Positions 43,101 to 55,077 of a stretch of 64,000 bases of DNA are shown piece after piece. The DNA is from Hermatobates lingyangjiaoensis (Eukaryota > Arthropoda > Insecta > Hemiptera > Hermatobatidae). The notes under the pieces were generated by a model, which had not been told where the DNA came from, did no database searches, and worked only from the letters and a program-made list of their open reading frames with translations. Numbering within the stretch: the first letter of the stretch is position 1; every line of letters begins with the position of its first letter. Position numbers and translations under genes: made by a program. Location: positions 36,839 to 100,838 of the forward strand of contig JAPFBL010001005.1 in NCBI GenBank assembly GCA_026182355.1, in the 5' to 3' direction.

Positions 43101-44130
43101 CTATACTGATAATGTTACACCTCATATACTGGTGTTAAAGTAATTCGAATCTTTGAACGACCTTAACACCAGTATACCAGTTAACAGTGACACTATACTG
43201 ATAATGTTACACCTCATATAAAGGTGTTAAAGTAATTCCAATCTTTGAACGACCTTAACACCAGTATACCAGTTAACGGTGTCACTATACTGATAATGTT
43301 ACACCTCATATAAAGGTGTTAAAGTAATTCCAATCTTTGAACGACCTTAACACCAGTATACCAGTTAACAGTGACACTATACTGATAATGTTACACCTCA
43401 TATACTGGTGTTAAAGTAATTCGAATCTTTGAACGACCTTAACACCAGTATACCAGTTGTCAGTGACACTATACTGATAATGTTACACCTCATATAAAGG
43501 TGTTAAAGTAATACCAATCTTTGAACGACCTTAACACCAGTATACCAGTTAACAGTGACACTATACTGATAATGTTACACCTCATATAAAGGTGTTAAAG
43601 TAATTCCAATCTTTGAACGACCTTAACACCAGTATACCAGTTAACAGTGACACTATACTGATAATGTTACACCTTATATAAAGGTGTTAAAGTAATTCCA
43701 ATCTTTGAACGACCTTAACACCAGTTAAGAGTGACACTATACTGATAATGTTACACCTCATATACTGGTGTTAAAGTAATTCGAATCTTTGAACGACCTT
43801 AACACCAGTATACCAGTTAACCGTGTCACTATACTGATAATGTTACACCTCATATACTGGTGTTAAAGTAATTCCAATCTTTGAACGACCTTAACACCAG
43901 TATACCAGTTAACAATGACACTATACTGATAATGTTACATCTCATATACTGGTGTTAAAGTAATTCCAATCTTTGAACGACCTTAATACCAGTATACCAG
44001 TTAACAATGACACTATTCTGATAATGTTACACCTCATATACTGGTGTTAAAGTAATTCGAATCTTTGAACGACCTTAACACCAGTATACCAGTTAACAAT
44101 GACACTATACTGATAATGTTACACCTATGT
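40195..44130. repeat. 92-bp satellite, about 42 copies, higher-order structure
   Basis: Unit spacing is 92 bp. Each unit carries TTAACACCAGTATA and, separated by the rest of the unit, TATACTGGTGTTAA, a 14-bp dyad. Variants: CATATACTGG or CATATAAAGG; ATTCC, ATTCG or ATACC. The order of variants repeats in blocks (units 7-12, 23-28, 34-39), so multi-unit segments were duplicated. Confidence 0.95.
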
Positions 44131-44523
44131 ACCGTTGTTCGTAACTCGAATGTTCTTAACATTAACAGACGTTAAGGGAAGCGTCTGTACTTACTAATTT
44201 ATGTAAAAACTTGATGACAGCAATATGTTAGATTTATTAAGGAACTTACAGCACTGTTTACAAAAGTACGACAATGTACTAAAGAAGCAAGAAACAATCA
44301 ACAATTAGTGCTTACCTTCCTCTATCTAAAACCTCTCACAATACATGGAATACTGAAATGGGGTCATTTATGACCCCAATAGTTTTTTTGTTTAAATCAC
44401 ATTGTAAATACTCATAAATGGAAGGAAATTAATGAAAATCATGTTTAGAGTCTTTCAAGATTAAAAAATAGATTTAAGGAATAACACAATTAAATGAAAA
44501 AGGAATAATTGGCTTAAAAATAA

Positions 44524-45105
44524 TCAACCGCTGCAGTTCACACAAGTTGTTATATTGGATTCTGTATGTTCAGGGCAGAGGAATGCTGAGCATGTTGAAC
44601 ATTTAGCACTATATTTGGTATCTTTTGACCTTGGGCAGAGTGCACAACGATTTCTTTTTGCTCTTCCTAAATTAGCTATCATTGCTTGATGAGCCTGCTG
44701 TGGTAGAGGCCCTATCACTGATGCCATAGCTGCTTGAACTGACAATAGTATTCCTGTTCTAGGAGGATTAGTCATCTCTTTGATCGCAGGTTTCACGAGT
44801 GCTGAACCCAAATTTTTGAGAAATTTAAGTCTATTCAATGATGTGTTAGGAAATTTTTTTTTGTAGAGCACATAGGCATTCAAAGCACATACATTGATAA
44901 TATGAGTGAGAAGAACAAACGGCCATCTTCTTGAGATTCTGTGACAAGAAAACTCTTTGAGCATCTTGTCAGCACTATCAACAGCACCCTTTGATTTGTT
45001 GTAGTCCAATATAATATCTGGCTTTGCATGATCTGTAGTGCTAACTACTTGACCATTATGTTGACTTTGATCATTATTATGCAGTTTTCCTCCATTTGGT
45101 CCCAT
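44524..45105 (-). pseudogene. piggyBac transposase C-terminal part
   Basis: 193 codons. DYNKSKGAVDSADKMLKEFS holds the third catalytic Asp region; RRWPFVLLTHIINVCALNAY follows, and the end has a Cys-rich zinc domain (CALCPRSKD, CSTCSAFLCPEH, CVNCSG). It matches the last third of piggyBac/PGBD proteins. The central catalytic part is deleted. Confidence 0.85.
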
Positions 45106-45313
45106 CTCTTGAAGTCATGAAATTATCATTATCTTCATATTCATCAGCATCTTCTTCATAACTAGAGTCAGAATCCTCTTCATCAGGCAACACGTTGTCT
45201 TCATTTTCGGAATCTTCGTTGTCAATTAGTTCTTCTTCACTATCAACCTCCATATCATCTAAATCTTTTAACATTTCACTTATCTGATGTTCACCGAGAC
45301 ATTTACGAGACAT
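45077..45313 (-). pseudogene. piggyBac transposase N-terminal part
   Basis: MSRKCLGEHQISEMLKDLDD followed by an acidic run and SRDGTKWRKTA. The N-terminal acidic region precedes a DG-x-W element as in the family. It overlaps the C-terminal frame by 29 bp in another frame, marking the deletion joint near 45100. Confidence 0.75.
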
Positions 45314-45610
45314 GGATAGAGTTTATAAGCTTTAATTAGTAAACATATCTGAAATAAAAAGGTTTTTTGTCAATAGTTGCCATCAACACTTTATCCTAAA
45401 ATGGAGTCATATTTGATCCCAAGCAATTAAAATCCTAATTAGTAGCAAAATTGAACACTTGTATTGTTGATACCTCTTGTCAGTATTTTGTACATCATTT
45501 TAGGAAGGAAATAGTAACTTTACATAAAATTACCATGTACTTTATAAATTATTGAAAAATTTCATACTCTGGGGTCATTTCTGACCCCATTTCAGGTTGA
45601 GGAAGGTTAA

Positions 45611-46160
45611 GGAAGTACATCGTTTGACGATGAATACACTATGCTAAAGTATCCTATTTACTGACAAAGTTAGAGGAACAGTAACAGTATTATTAGCGTT
45701 AGGGAACAGCAGTAAAATAATAAACTAGACTCCTTTATCTTAAATCTAACACTGAAAGCATCTAAAACTAACTTTAGACAGTAAGAGAAAAGTTACTACA
45801 ACGACGTAGTACTACTATACTATCTTAATATAAAAAGGAATGAATAATTTGTATGTGAAAGGAGTTATAAGTAATATTAATGAGGATTATAATAGAGAAT
45901 ATGATATAACAATAACTAGAAACTAGTGGAGAATATAACTACTATGACAATAATATGAATAATAATAATAATAATAATACTAACAATAGCTATGATAATA
46001 TCGGGTAAGTATACGTATCTGCAGTGAGCAGCGAAGGTCTAGGAAGTCTGGCAGAAGAGCGCCTCAGGTAGGGACGTGCACTTGTCGACGGTCTAAAAGT
46101 CAAAATGCCCAAAGTTATGTCCCAGACGTTTGTCCTTATATACTGTTTTCTGTATATAAG
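45611..46160. other. Intergenic AT-rich stretch, nothing recognised
   Basis: Includes a short AAT repeat (about 45958-45979). No gene-like signal. Confidence 0.4.
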
Positions 46161-46420
46161 ACAAAAAAAATTAGAAATAGAAAGGGAACAGGAGTTCACT
46201 GCAAAGTGAGGCTCATGTTTTCTGCCAATAATCTTATATCACAGAGGGACTGTGATACCTCTATATCCATTGGCGGAATAACAAGGCTTCGCTGCGCAGT
46301 GAGTAACTGGGACAGCTCTCATGGACCTACAAACTACTCTCCTATTGGTCCCCATCGTAACGAATCATATTCCTTTCCCCGGACAACTCACAGAATATAT
46401 ATCTATATATATGAATTGAA
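46160..46420. mobile_element. Repeat shared with the PLE family 4 flank
   Basis: Colinear with 53838-54060: AAAGGGAACAGGAGTTCACT to CTTTCCCCGGACAAC, then a TA tract. Its first part also occurs at 11205-11252. No coding content recognised. Confidence 0.55.
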
Positions 46421-46465
46421 TATATCGTTTAAAAAACCAACACAAAGATAGTCATAGACTTAAGT

Positions 46466-46504
46466 CACGCATATATCGACAATCGTCCGTCATCTTCAGG
46501 AGAC
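46466..46504 (-). ncRNA. Degenerate hammerhead-like motif, family K
   Basis: CTGAAGA, a stem with GAC/GTC, but GATA instead of GAAA. A twin lies at 62682-62722, upstream of gene C, so the motif was duplicated with the zinc-finger genes. Confidence 0.4.
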
Positions 46505-47007
46505 GAAATGTCCCACTGAAAGGCAGTGTTTTGATACCGTCTGTCACCTGACTCCAATGATGTAACAATATAGAATTGAGTGATGAGAACGTCTATTTTT
46601 ATGATGGCATTGTTATAATTTAAATACATATATATCTGAATAAAAGGATATCACTCCTTTTCTCAATAGGCCATACATGTCGTTTGCTTTCCTTATATAT
46701 TCATTACATATTGAATTCTACAAATCGAATTAAGTATCAGACATAATGAAGGTAAACAATCAAATTTATTTACCAGGTGTTATTACAATTAGAAACAAGT
46801 CAGATATAATCAGTTGATGTTATATTTATATTAATTATATTTGGACTAGTATATATATTATTGATAAAATATGCATTGAAAGAATATACAAAAGTAAGAA
46901 CAGAATGTTTTTAATAATTAGTAGTAAAAAATTTCAGTCGGCTTAGAGGAAAAATTCTGTCATACAACACTGTGTGAAACCTCCTCCTGTGCTGTTTATT
47001 GAGTATA

Positions 47008-47032
47008 ATGGAAGATATGAACATTAAAGAAG
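47008..47032 (+). CDS. Zinc-finger gene A, exon 1
   Basis: ATGGAAGATATGAACATTAA encodes MEDMNIKE plus 1 nt before a GTAAAG donor. Phase 1 matches exon 2 (47418), giving MEDMNIKEEECDW. A homologous exon precedes gene C at 63211, and broken copies are found at 9017 and 51668. Confidence 0.5.
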
Positions 47033-47417
47033 GTAAAGTGATTTTGGAATTGTTAGATTCATAATTTCATTCACATTTTGTCTTCAATCCTACTTGAAAT
47101 AACTCAAGAAATTTGATATATTGGTTTTTATATATATATATATAACTTATTAACTCTGAATAGTTTTTTTACCTATTCATATACGCATACCTAATTAAAT
47201 CCATAATAATAGGATTTATAGTCTGTAAAATATATTTACCTAACAGCAATAGTAAATCAAACTATTGGAATACCTTACATTTAACATGTCTGCTGTTTAT
47301 GATAATAGCATTTCAAGAACATTAAAGTAACACATAGAAATGTTCAATTACAATACAGCAGTAAATTATTTCGTCTTTTCCAATCATGAAAGAATTGTAA
47401 TTAATATTTTCTTGCAG

Positions 47418-47480
47418 AAGAATGTGACTGGGTGAGCGACATTGAAGTTGAGGAAGATGCTTATAATGTTTTACGTTCAG
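47418..47480 (+). CDS. Zinc-finger gene A, exon 2
   Basis: A 63-bp exon between CTTGCAG and GTAAAC encodes EECDWVSDIEVEEDAYNVLR and SG. The same exon length, phases (1/1) and sequence recur in genes B and C, which is strong evidence that it is a genuine coding exon of a duplicated family. The acidic peptide recalls the leader regions of insect C2H2 proteins; function unknown. Confidence 0.6.
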
Positions 47481-48050
47481 GTAAACTAGTATTTCAGTTA
47501 TTTGTTTGAATAATACGTAATATTCATTTTAGTAATTGTGATTGCACAGTATATGCCTGTAAAGCGTATACAGAGAGCAATAAATAATTATTGATTAATC
47601 GGACACTATTATTTTGAGAGGACGAAATACTTGTGTTCTCATAATGGACAATGCATATATGTGCTGACAATGACTGTTCTAATCTTTTAGACAAATAGTT
47701 CATAGGAAAATACATGAGTTCTTGTTTTTTTGTGTAACGTTTACTAAAGTTTTAAGGTCGCAAAAAATAATTATTAGCTTTCATTCAAATGACATACAGT
47801 TCTATTTTTATTTATCGTCTGAATTTACTAAACAGTCATGCAAACTTGTGGACATGTATGACAAGTCCATTGCAGCAATGCCTTGTTTTGGAATTAAAAT
47901 TGTGGATGTTCCTTATGATGGACTGCGGTGAGGTGAACATTTTTTTTATTAACTCTTTGGTTGTGCTTTCACTTGATATTAATTCAGTATATTACTATTA
48001 TATGTGCATTCATTCACTGTGAGTTCTTTATATTGTATGCTGGTTTTTAG

Positions 48051-48367
48051 GTGAAGAATGGAGAAAACATGCTGGTAGACTAAAGGATGTTAGAGTCAAA
48101 CTTGTTGACATTGTGAAATCAAAGTCTTTGATTGGTAGTGATATCCTAAAGGTGGTGCAGAATCTCAATGGACACGGAGAACTGCAATTTAATGAAATCA
48201 GGAATGTCGAATATCAGAGCGTTGATAACTGCAATATAACAGGAAGAAGTGACTGCGATGATGTCAACAGGGATAGCATAGCTAATGCATTATGTAGAAA
48301 ATTAAAGGCAGAACACAGTGATGCCGTAGTTAAAGGTGAGAGTAACCAAGAATCAACATTAAGTTAA
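48051..48367 (+). pseudogene. Zinc-finger gene A, exon 3, truncated
   Basis: From the acceptor TTTTTAG the frame reads GEEWRKHAGRLKDVRVKLVD, IVKSKSLIG and so on to a TAA at 48365. It is colinear with gene B exon 3. No C2H2 fingers follow: the downstream sequence decays, a Merlin element is inserted at 48583, and Helitron-type sequence follows. Gene A therefore lacks its DNA-binding part and is probably a pseudogene. Confidence 0.55.
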
Positions 48368-48582
48368 AATCATGAGACAATAGGTATGCTTTGTTAGATG
48401 ATGTTATTCTGGATACATTTTGCTAAATAAGGATCAGGCTGACCATGATGATATCATCAAAGATGTACAGCTTGATAACTGATTCGGAGAACTTGAAGGA
48501 AATGATTGTGTTGTGTTACAACATTTCCTGTTGGGAGCTTAAATTCAAATGAAATTGAAATCAATTCACAATACCTACTTGC

Positions 48583-49487
48583 GGCTGAAATGTAGATCCG
48601 GGTACCCCCGACATGGCGGCTGGCTAATAGCTGGGAGACAGTCGGTTGGGAATCGATATCGATATCTACTATTGATATTGGAGTCAGTCGATGTTATTTC
48701 CGCATGTCAATATTCCAGAGCAATCCTTCATTGTAATTGGTCTATTGTTCAAACTACCGGCAAAAACAGGAACTAAATACCTCTTCATAACCTTCTTACA
48801 CGCTCCATGTGGTTTAGTTTGTGCCTCTTTTTTTTCCCCTTGCTTCCAAATTAGCCAGCTTATTTCTTTTTTTGGGTATGGACCTTTAGGTTTGTTTTTT
48901 TTTACACGATTGATGGGTGCTAGTGCGGAACGTGTGATTGTTTAGCAGATGAGGGCTTCAGGCATCTCACAGTCAATCATTCCCTTCATTTTAAAAACCC
49001 TGAAAATGAAGTGCATACTAATGCAATTGAGGGAACATGGTCTGCCATAAAAAGGAGTCTGTTAATCGGACCGTCAGAGATCAGTTTGACTCGTACATCG
49101 CGGAGTACATGTGGAGACGAGTTCATTCAGATACTGACGATTTCATGAGAGCTTTTTTAGTGATTTGATGAGAGGTTAGTCATAATATCCCTTTCTGGTT
49201 TTTTTTTTATTTCCATTCAACAAATTTTATAATAGTATCTCGTATACACATTGTCTTTTACTATTTCATACTTCCCTTTCTATTTTATAACCTTTATATT
49301 ATCTTATTCTTCATTTTTTAATATTTCGCATTAAAAAAATTCATTTTAATTAATTTCAATCTATTTACGTTTATGACGTCATATACTAGTCAATTAGAAC
49401 AATATATCGATACATAAACCCTCAATATGTCGGATTTATTTCAAGTCGCCATATTTACAAGGGGTACCCGGATCTACATTTCTACCC
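48583..49487 (+). mobile_element. Merlin element relic with 8-bp target duplication
   Basis: TIRs (GG-TGAAATGTAGATCCGGG type, to GGTACCCC) at both ends and CTACTTGC on each side (48575-48582, 49488-49495). Inside, about 48945-49165, the plus strand encodes DEGFRHLTVNHSLHFKNPEN then VHTNAIEGTWSAIKRSL and, after a shift, YIAEYMWRRVHSDTDDFMRA, the C-terminal block of IS1595/ISXO2-type (Merlin) transposases with the third acid (IEGTW). The N-terminal part is decayed or deleted. Confidence 0.85.
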
Positions 49488-50062
49488 CTACTTGCTATAC
49501 CTGTATGTTTTCGAAATAAACATTTCTACGAAGTTAGGTCAAGACAGCTTAAAAGCCAATAACTTCGCTTCTTCGTTGAATTTTCAGTTCATTCGAAACA
49601 TAGCTATTAAGTTAGACAAACGCAAATCTAGTATCATAGTTTCAGCCTTTATGTCACATGGTGGTTGAGTTTACTTTGCTGGCATAATTTTGCGGACAAA
49701 GCGATAGACAGAAATGGTTTTATGTGTGGATTAGGTTTCTGTATTTTATGAAACGTAAAGATAATTTAAAATGAATCAGTTATAAGCAATGTACGGAAAA
49801 ACCTTTCTTTTATTTATATAGATTAATTAATAATTAAATTAAAAATAAAAGACCAATATAATACTTAGTATTTATGTTTCAAATTGTTATACCTCAAAAA
49901 AAACCGAAAGGTTGGGATTGAGAGTTGAACTTGAAATTGATGAACTGGCCGAGTCGTGATAAATTTGAATTTTGTTTCTATGTCATGGTCATAGTTTTAT
50001 TAATATATATATATATATATATCAATGATCAAACAACAATAAGAAATGGGGGGAAACAAGAA

Positions 50063-50164
50063 AACTAAGATCTTTCAACCGTAACAAGCGGTCTTCGTCA
50101 GAGTCAAAAACCCCAACCGCAGACTCTGACGAAGACCGCTTGTTACGGTTGAAAGATCTTAGTC
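50063..50164. ncRNA. Inverted pair of family A hammerheads (duplicated block)
   Basis: Minus 50063-50105 and plus 50122-50164. The plus copy has fully intact GACT/AGTC, CTGACGA and GAAA, unlike its paralogue at 7490. Confidence 0.7.
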
Positions 50165-50259
50165 TTGTTTTCCATTTCTTATTGTGGTTTCATAAAAATA
50201 TGTATATTACGAGTTCTAAATTCAAGAAGAGTAAAACACAGAGTAAGGAAACATACAGA

Positions 50260-50290
50260 CTCAAATTTTCGGGTAATCCGTCTTCAGGAG
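50260..50290 (-). ncRNA. Hammerhead ribozyme motif, family F
   Basis: Same sequence as 7630-7660, in the second copy of the segmental duplication. Confidence 0.6.
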
Positions 50291-50534
50291 AAAAGAGAAA
50301 GGGAGACGAAGCACGTTGTAGACGCAATGGCAAGTAACCAAACCGGCAACCACCAGTGGTGTCAACCGTACCCGGTCTTAAAATATAGAATTAGGAGAAG
50401 ATATAAACAGAAATTCAGATAAGCAATATTATTGGGTAAATATATAAATTATATAAAAATTATAAGCAATAGAAAATAAAAAGAAACAAAAGTTAAATGA
50501 AATAATAGTAAAAAAACAGTAAGTAAGTAATAAT

Positions 50535-51460
50535 AGGCCCCATAGTGTAGATGATCTCTATTGTTTGGGAAGAAGTATGCATCACGGGCAAGTCATTTTT
50601 TTACCGTTTTTTTTTAAAAAACTATCTTTCTCCTAAACTGCTAACATAGAGGTTTGAAATTTTGACATTATCTTTGAGATTACAAATGCAATAAACAAAA
50701 AATATATTCAGAATTTTAAAAAGAACGGGAAATCTTTTTTTTCAATAAAATGTAAAAATTTTGTCTTATAATTCAATCTCAAAGATTGTGAGAGCGATGC
50801 AAGCCATACCGTTTGACGGATCAAAATGAAACGATACCTAAATATAGACCATTATATGGAGAATAAGATGAGATATTTTGTTTGAATATTGCGTTCACCA
50901 TTGAGTGCTAAAGTACAATTTCTGTTTTCAGAAAATGTTTTTTGACGCTAAAGGGCTCATTTAAAAACAATGAAAATTTGACCAAAAATAGAACAAAAAA
51001 TTAGCAATTTATAAAAAAAAAACATGAAATTTGGATCGCGGCAAAGAGTTAAAAAAAATAAAGCTATAAAAAACTGTTTGTTTGTCCTGGACTAAGGGAT
51101 CACCTGCTTTACTTGTCAAATTTTTGATTTTTTTTACAATGTTTACATTGACTTGGAATTTTTTTAAGCGAATCCACTGAGATAAAATTGATATAATAAA
51201 GAAAAATTTAAAAAATTTATTGACTTATACCGGAAATATAAAAATAATATTATATTATATATTTATATTAAATATATTGTATATTGAAAACTAATCTTCC
51301 TATTTAGGAATTTGAAAGAACTTAATAAAATTCCAAAATTTGATTGATTATTATTTATTTGTTTTAAATGGACCGTTATATATTAAATTATAAACCAAAG
51401 AAAGGTTTGAATATTAAGTTTTACTTTATTGTAAAGTTGGTTAGGCCACTGCGATTTTTT
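50535..51460 (+). mobile_element. Repeat X, partial copy in duplication 2
   Basis: Paralogue of 7905-8830. Up to about 51230 it is near-identical; beyond that it has many small deletions. Confidence 0.6.
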
Positions 51461-51667
51461 AAACATATAAAATTACAATAATTTTAGTCGATCTTTTGAA
51501 AATCCTCCATTATCAAGAATCTGATTCGTCGGCCCTATTTAAAAGAACAATGTAAATAAAAACCTAATTTAAAAAACAAGTAAATAAACCTAATTTGAAA
51601 ATTAAATAAAAACCTAATTTAAAAGAACACAGCGTGATTCCTCTTCCTGTGTTGTATATTGAAGAGA

Positions 51668-51695
51668 ATGTTGAGATATTTGAATATTGAATAAG
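51668..51695 (+). pseudogene. Second broken copy of the zinc-finger exon 1
   Basis: Identical in layout to 9017-9044, in the second copy of the segmental duplication, and 5.3 kb upstream of gene B exon 2. It has the same in-frame TAA before GTAAGG. It could be the remnant leader of gene B or serve as a non-coding first exon. Confidence 0.4.
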
Positions 51696-51868
51696 GTAAG
51701 GTATTTTGTCTTTGAAATGAATTATGAATTGTTAGATTCATGATTTAAGTCACATTTTGTGTTCAATCCTGCTTGAAAAAGCACCAGAAAGTTTATAGTT
51801 TATAAAATTATATATATATATATATATAAACTAGAATTTAAAAAAGAACACATAGAAAGGAAACCACT

Positions 51869-51905
51869 GAACTCACTACTATATTTCGATGGCCTCGTCT
51901 TCAGG
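51869..51905 (-). ncRNA. Hammerhead-like motif, family G
   Basis: Identical to 9244-9280. Confidence 0.45.
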
Positions 51906-52125
51906 AAAAGAAGTGAATCGCTCCAAAGGCTGATAACGACTGACTTGGCGTTCGAACTGAAGCACTCAAACAGTGTAGCCAACTTTCGGAGGAAAGGTAG
52001 ACAGGGAAGATAAATAGATAAAAGCCAAATAAAAATTAAAAAATGAAAACATTTAACTAAAATAAAATTAAAAGCTGATAACAACTTTAAAAAAAAAATA
52101 AAATAAAATAAAAAATAAAAATAAA

Positions 52126-53406
52126 TCAACGATTGAGGTTAAGCCCAGGAGCCGATCTACCGCCCAGAAGACTAATAAGTGCTTCTTCTGAAGCTCTCAG
52201 AGTAACTTTCGAATTAGTCTGATCAATCTGCCTCAGGACCTGTACACGGAAACAGTCATTAAAACTGAGTCCGTGAGAGCTGGCATGAGTAGCAACGGGA
52301 AGGTCACTGCGTTTGCCAACGGATGACCTGTGATTATTCATACGCAGGCTTAGCTTGGTGGAAGCCAAACCCACATAAAAAGAATCACACTGGGTGCAAT
52401 CCAAACGGTAAACGCAGTTACCAGAGGTACAAGAGGTCTTGTGAGAGATAGGGTAGGTGCGTTTACTATGGAAGGAGGTAAAGGAAGGAACAGGATTGAT
52501 GATAAGGACAAGTAAGACATCCACGACGTCCACATTGAACCATACCACCAGCAGTTTTTGGAGGCTTAGGAGAAGAGATGTGAGAGAAGATAGATTGAAG
52601 ATTAGCAGGTTTGCGATAGGAAATGGAAGGTGGCTCACTAAAGACTGAAGAAGTACAGGAGGAAAGAAGAAAGAATAGGGAAAAACTCCCTGACAACTGC
52701 ACCCAGCCTATGAGCACCAGGAAAATAAGTGGTGATGAGGAAATTAGAGTCACTGCGATCCCTCCTAGGACCTGAATTATGATGAACGTCTGCAGGGACT
52801 ATACGGTTGTTAATGAAATTAGAAGGATATCCTCGGTCAGAAAATTTCTGTTTCAATAAATCTATTTGGAAGGAACGATCTTTTATTCTGCTACAAATTT
52901 TGTGGAGGCGTATGGACAATGATCTGGGGATAGCTTTTTTTTACGTGGGAGGGATGGCAACTATTGAAATAAAGGTACTGCTGGGCGTTAGTAGGCTTGA
53001 TATGGACAGATGTAGAAAGATGACCCCCATCGTAGGTGACGCTGACATCCAAAAATGTAATAAGGTTATTGGACACTTGATGAGTAAAGAAAATAGATGA
53101 AGAGAAGGAATTAAGTGACGTAAGGAACTGATCTAACTCATGCTTACCATGGGGCCACAGGAAAAAAATATCATCTATGTATCGTACGTAAAGGATGGGG
53201 AGGAGATCGCGAGTGGCAAGGAAATCTTGTTCCAGCTTCGCCATGAAAAGATTTGCAAAGGAAGGAGCCATGATCGTGCCCATAGCCGTTCCCCTGATCT
53301 GAGGGGTAATAATTCCATCAAAACAGAAGACATTATGTCTAGGGACAAAATCAGCTAACTGAACAATGAATGTTGAATATTCAGTTGAATTCCCCGGGAA
53401 ACCCAT
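52126..53406 (-). pseudogene. PLE family 4 copy 2, multiply frameshifted
   Basis: Paralogue of 9501-10780 split into four frames (52126-52638, 52466-52753, 52638-52919, 52891-53406). Single-base changes near 52505, 52665, 52940 and 53305 break the frame; YIDD and VYRL-FYVG remain. The breaks lie mainly in homopolymers. Confidence 0.8.
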
Positions 53407-54101
53407 AGAAAATGTATATAAGGACCAACGTCTGGGCCATTTCCTTGCCTGAAGATAACCAGAGAATGGTTGAAATATGTCGCAAAACCCACCACCAGGT
53501 CAACAGTGCAGAAACGTTTCATCACCTACCAGCCACCCATCAATAGCAGCAATAACATTCAACTGAAGCAAAAACATGAACATAAGAAACCTAAGAGAAC
53601 AATAAACAAAACCTACAACTTGAAGATGTTTCTACGAGAAGAAGTTGGAATCCAGTGTCAACATCTCTTAATAACCAAGAGGGACTGTGCAACCTCTACC
53701 CCTGTTGGCATGAAGATGAAGGCGGCTTTTCGCAGTAAACAACCGAGAGTATCAATTAAAAACCTAGCAATATCCGTAACAGAAAATAGTAAACAACAAC
53801 AACACCCAACCACCACAAAAATCAAAAATAGAAAGGGAACAGGAGTTCACTGTAAAGTGAGGCTAATGTTTTCTGCCAAACATCATTTAACACAGAGGGA
53901 CTGTGCAACCTCTATACCTATTGGCAGAACGCAAAGGCTTTTTGCTGAGCAGCGGGCAACTGGGACCTTACGCATGGACCTGTAACTCTACTTCCATTGG
54001 TCAACATCGCAACGAATCATATTCCTTTCCCCGGACAACCCATAGAAAATATATATATATATATATCAATGATCAAACCACAATAAGAAATGGGAAAACA
54101 A

Positions 54102-54144
54102 GACTAAGATCTTTCAACCGTAACAAGCGGTCTTCGTCAGAGTC
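54102..54144 (-). ncRNA. Hammerhead ribozyme motif, family A
   Basis: Intact on the minus strand, downstream of the PLE family 1 copy at 54.3-55.08 kb, next to a short (TA)n tract. Confidence 0.75.
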
Positions 54145-55077
54145 AAAAACCCAACTGAACACTAGATGCAGAAAACATCTGGTGAGGAGTTGAGAAGAGT
54201 GGGAGGGAAGAGTGGTATTTTAAAAGGGTGAAAGCACAGGAAAGGACTAATGTCCAGAAAAGGATGTTTGGGGAAACAAAGGAGTACAGTAAGAAAAAGG
54301 AAAAACTATCCGCTAGCTGTCAACACTCTTTGAAGAGGCTATTGCCCTCGTGACGAAAGTATCAAGTTTGAAGAGACCGTTACTAATGTTTATAATATTA
54401 GATCTATTAAATTTAATTAGAGACGATTCAGTAATATTTCTTAACAACATTGATTTTTAATAGGTAATAAATTTAGCTCCTGTCCAATTAATATGATGAT
54501 TTTCATTTTTTATATGCAAGAATAAGGCACTACTTTTTTCCTGTCTACTTACGTTATATTGGTGTTGTTTTACACGTCTCTTTAATGATTTACCAGTTTG
54601 ACCAATATAAATTGTATGGCAATTTTTGCGCGGAATTTTATAAATACCAGCGGACTCCAATTCGCTGGGAGAGTTTTTTATTAACATATTACCCAGGTTA
54701 TTACGATTAGAAAACACTATATTAAAATCAAGTTGTTTGGCTAATCTTGGAAGGGGGTCCAATGATTCGTGGTATGGCAAAACTATAGAATTTGATAATA
54801 AAAGGGGCTCTGTTGAAGTATTAGAGAAAGTTTTTTTAGCACCCTTCAAAGCTAAATCAATATAAAAAGAGGGGTATTTTAATGAAAGGGCAATTGACCT
54901 AATGTTATTAATCTCTTCATTAAGGAATTCAGGAGAGCAAACTCTTAACGCCCTCAAAAACATATTTCTAAAAACAGAAATTATAACATTTTTTGGATGG
55001 GAAGAATAAAAGTGAACGCATGCAAGTACATTCATAGGTTTTCTATATACACTAAAGCGTAACTCATTAGGTAACCT
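54145..55077 (-). pseudogene. PLE family 1 copy, left arm
   Basis: Frame open from about 55077 to an extra stop at 54457; the in-frame continuation to 54308 matches the end of the family protein. KIPRKNC replaces KIPCKNC in the GIY region, losing a Cys. Confidence 0.75.

Larger units (their letters stand above)
44312..45610 (-). mobile_element. Internally deleted piggyBac-type element
   Basis: The right end reads GGTTGAGGAAGG|TTAA; the left TTAC|CTTCCTCTATCTAAAACC is its mutated inverse. Subterminal GGGGTCATTTATGACCCC and GGGGTCATTTCTGACCCC are palindromes near each end. TTAA targets define piggyBac. Confidence 0.75.
49573..53880 (+). repeat. Segmental duplication, copy 2 (4.31 kb)
   Basis: Direct partner of 6779-11252, about 43 kb away. 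It has small indels, including frameshifts in PLE family 4, and an unusually altered stretch at about 51230-51600. Confidence 0.85.

Noticed and set aside
40195..44130. CRISPR-like array
   Set aside because: Contiguous 92-bp units with variants, no spacers; a satellite.
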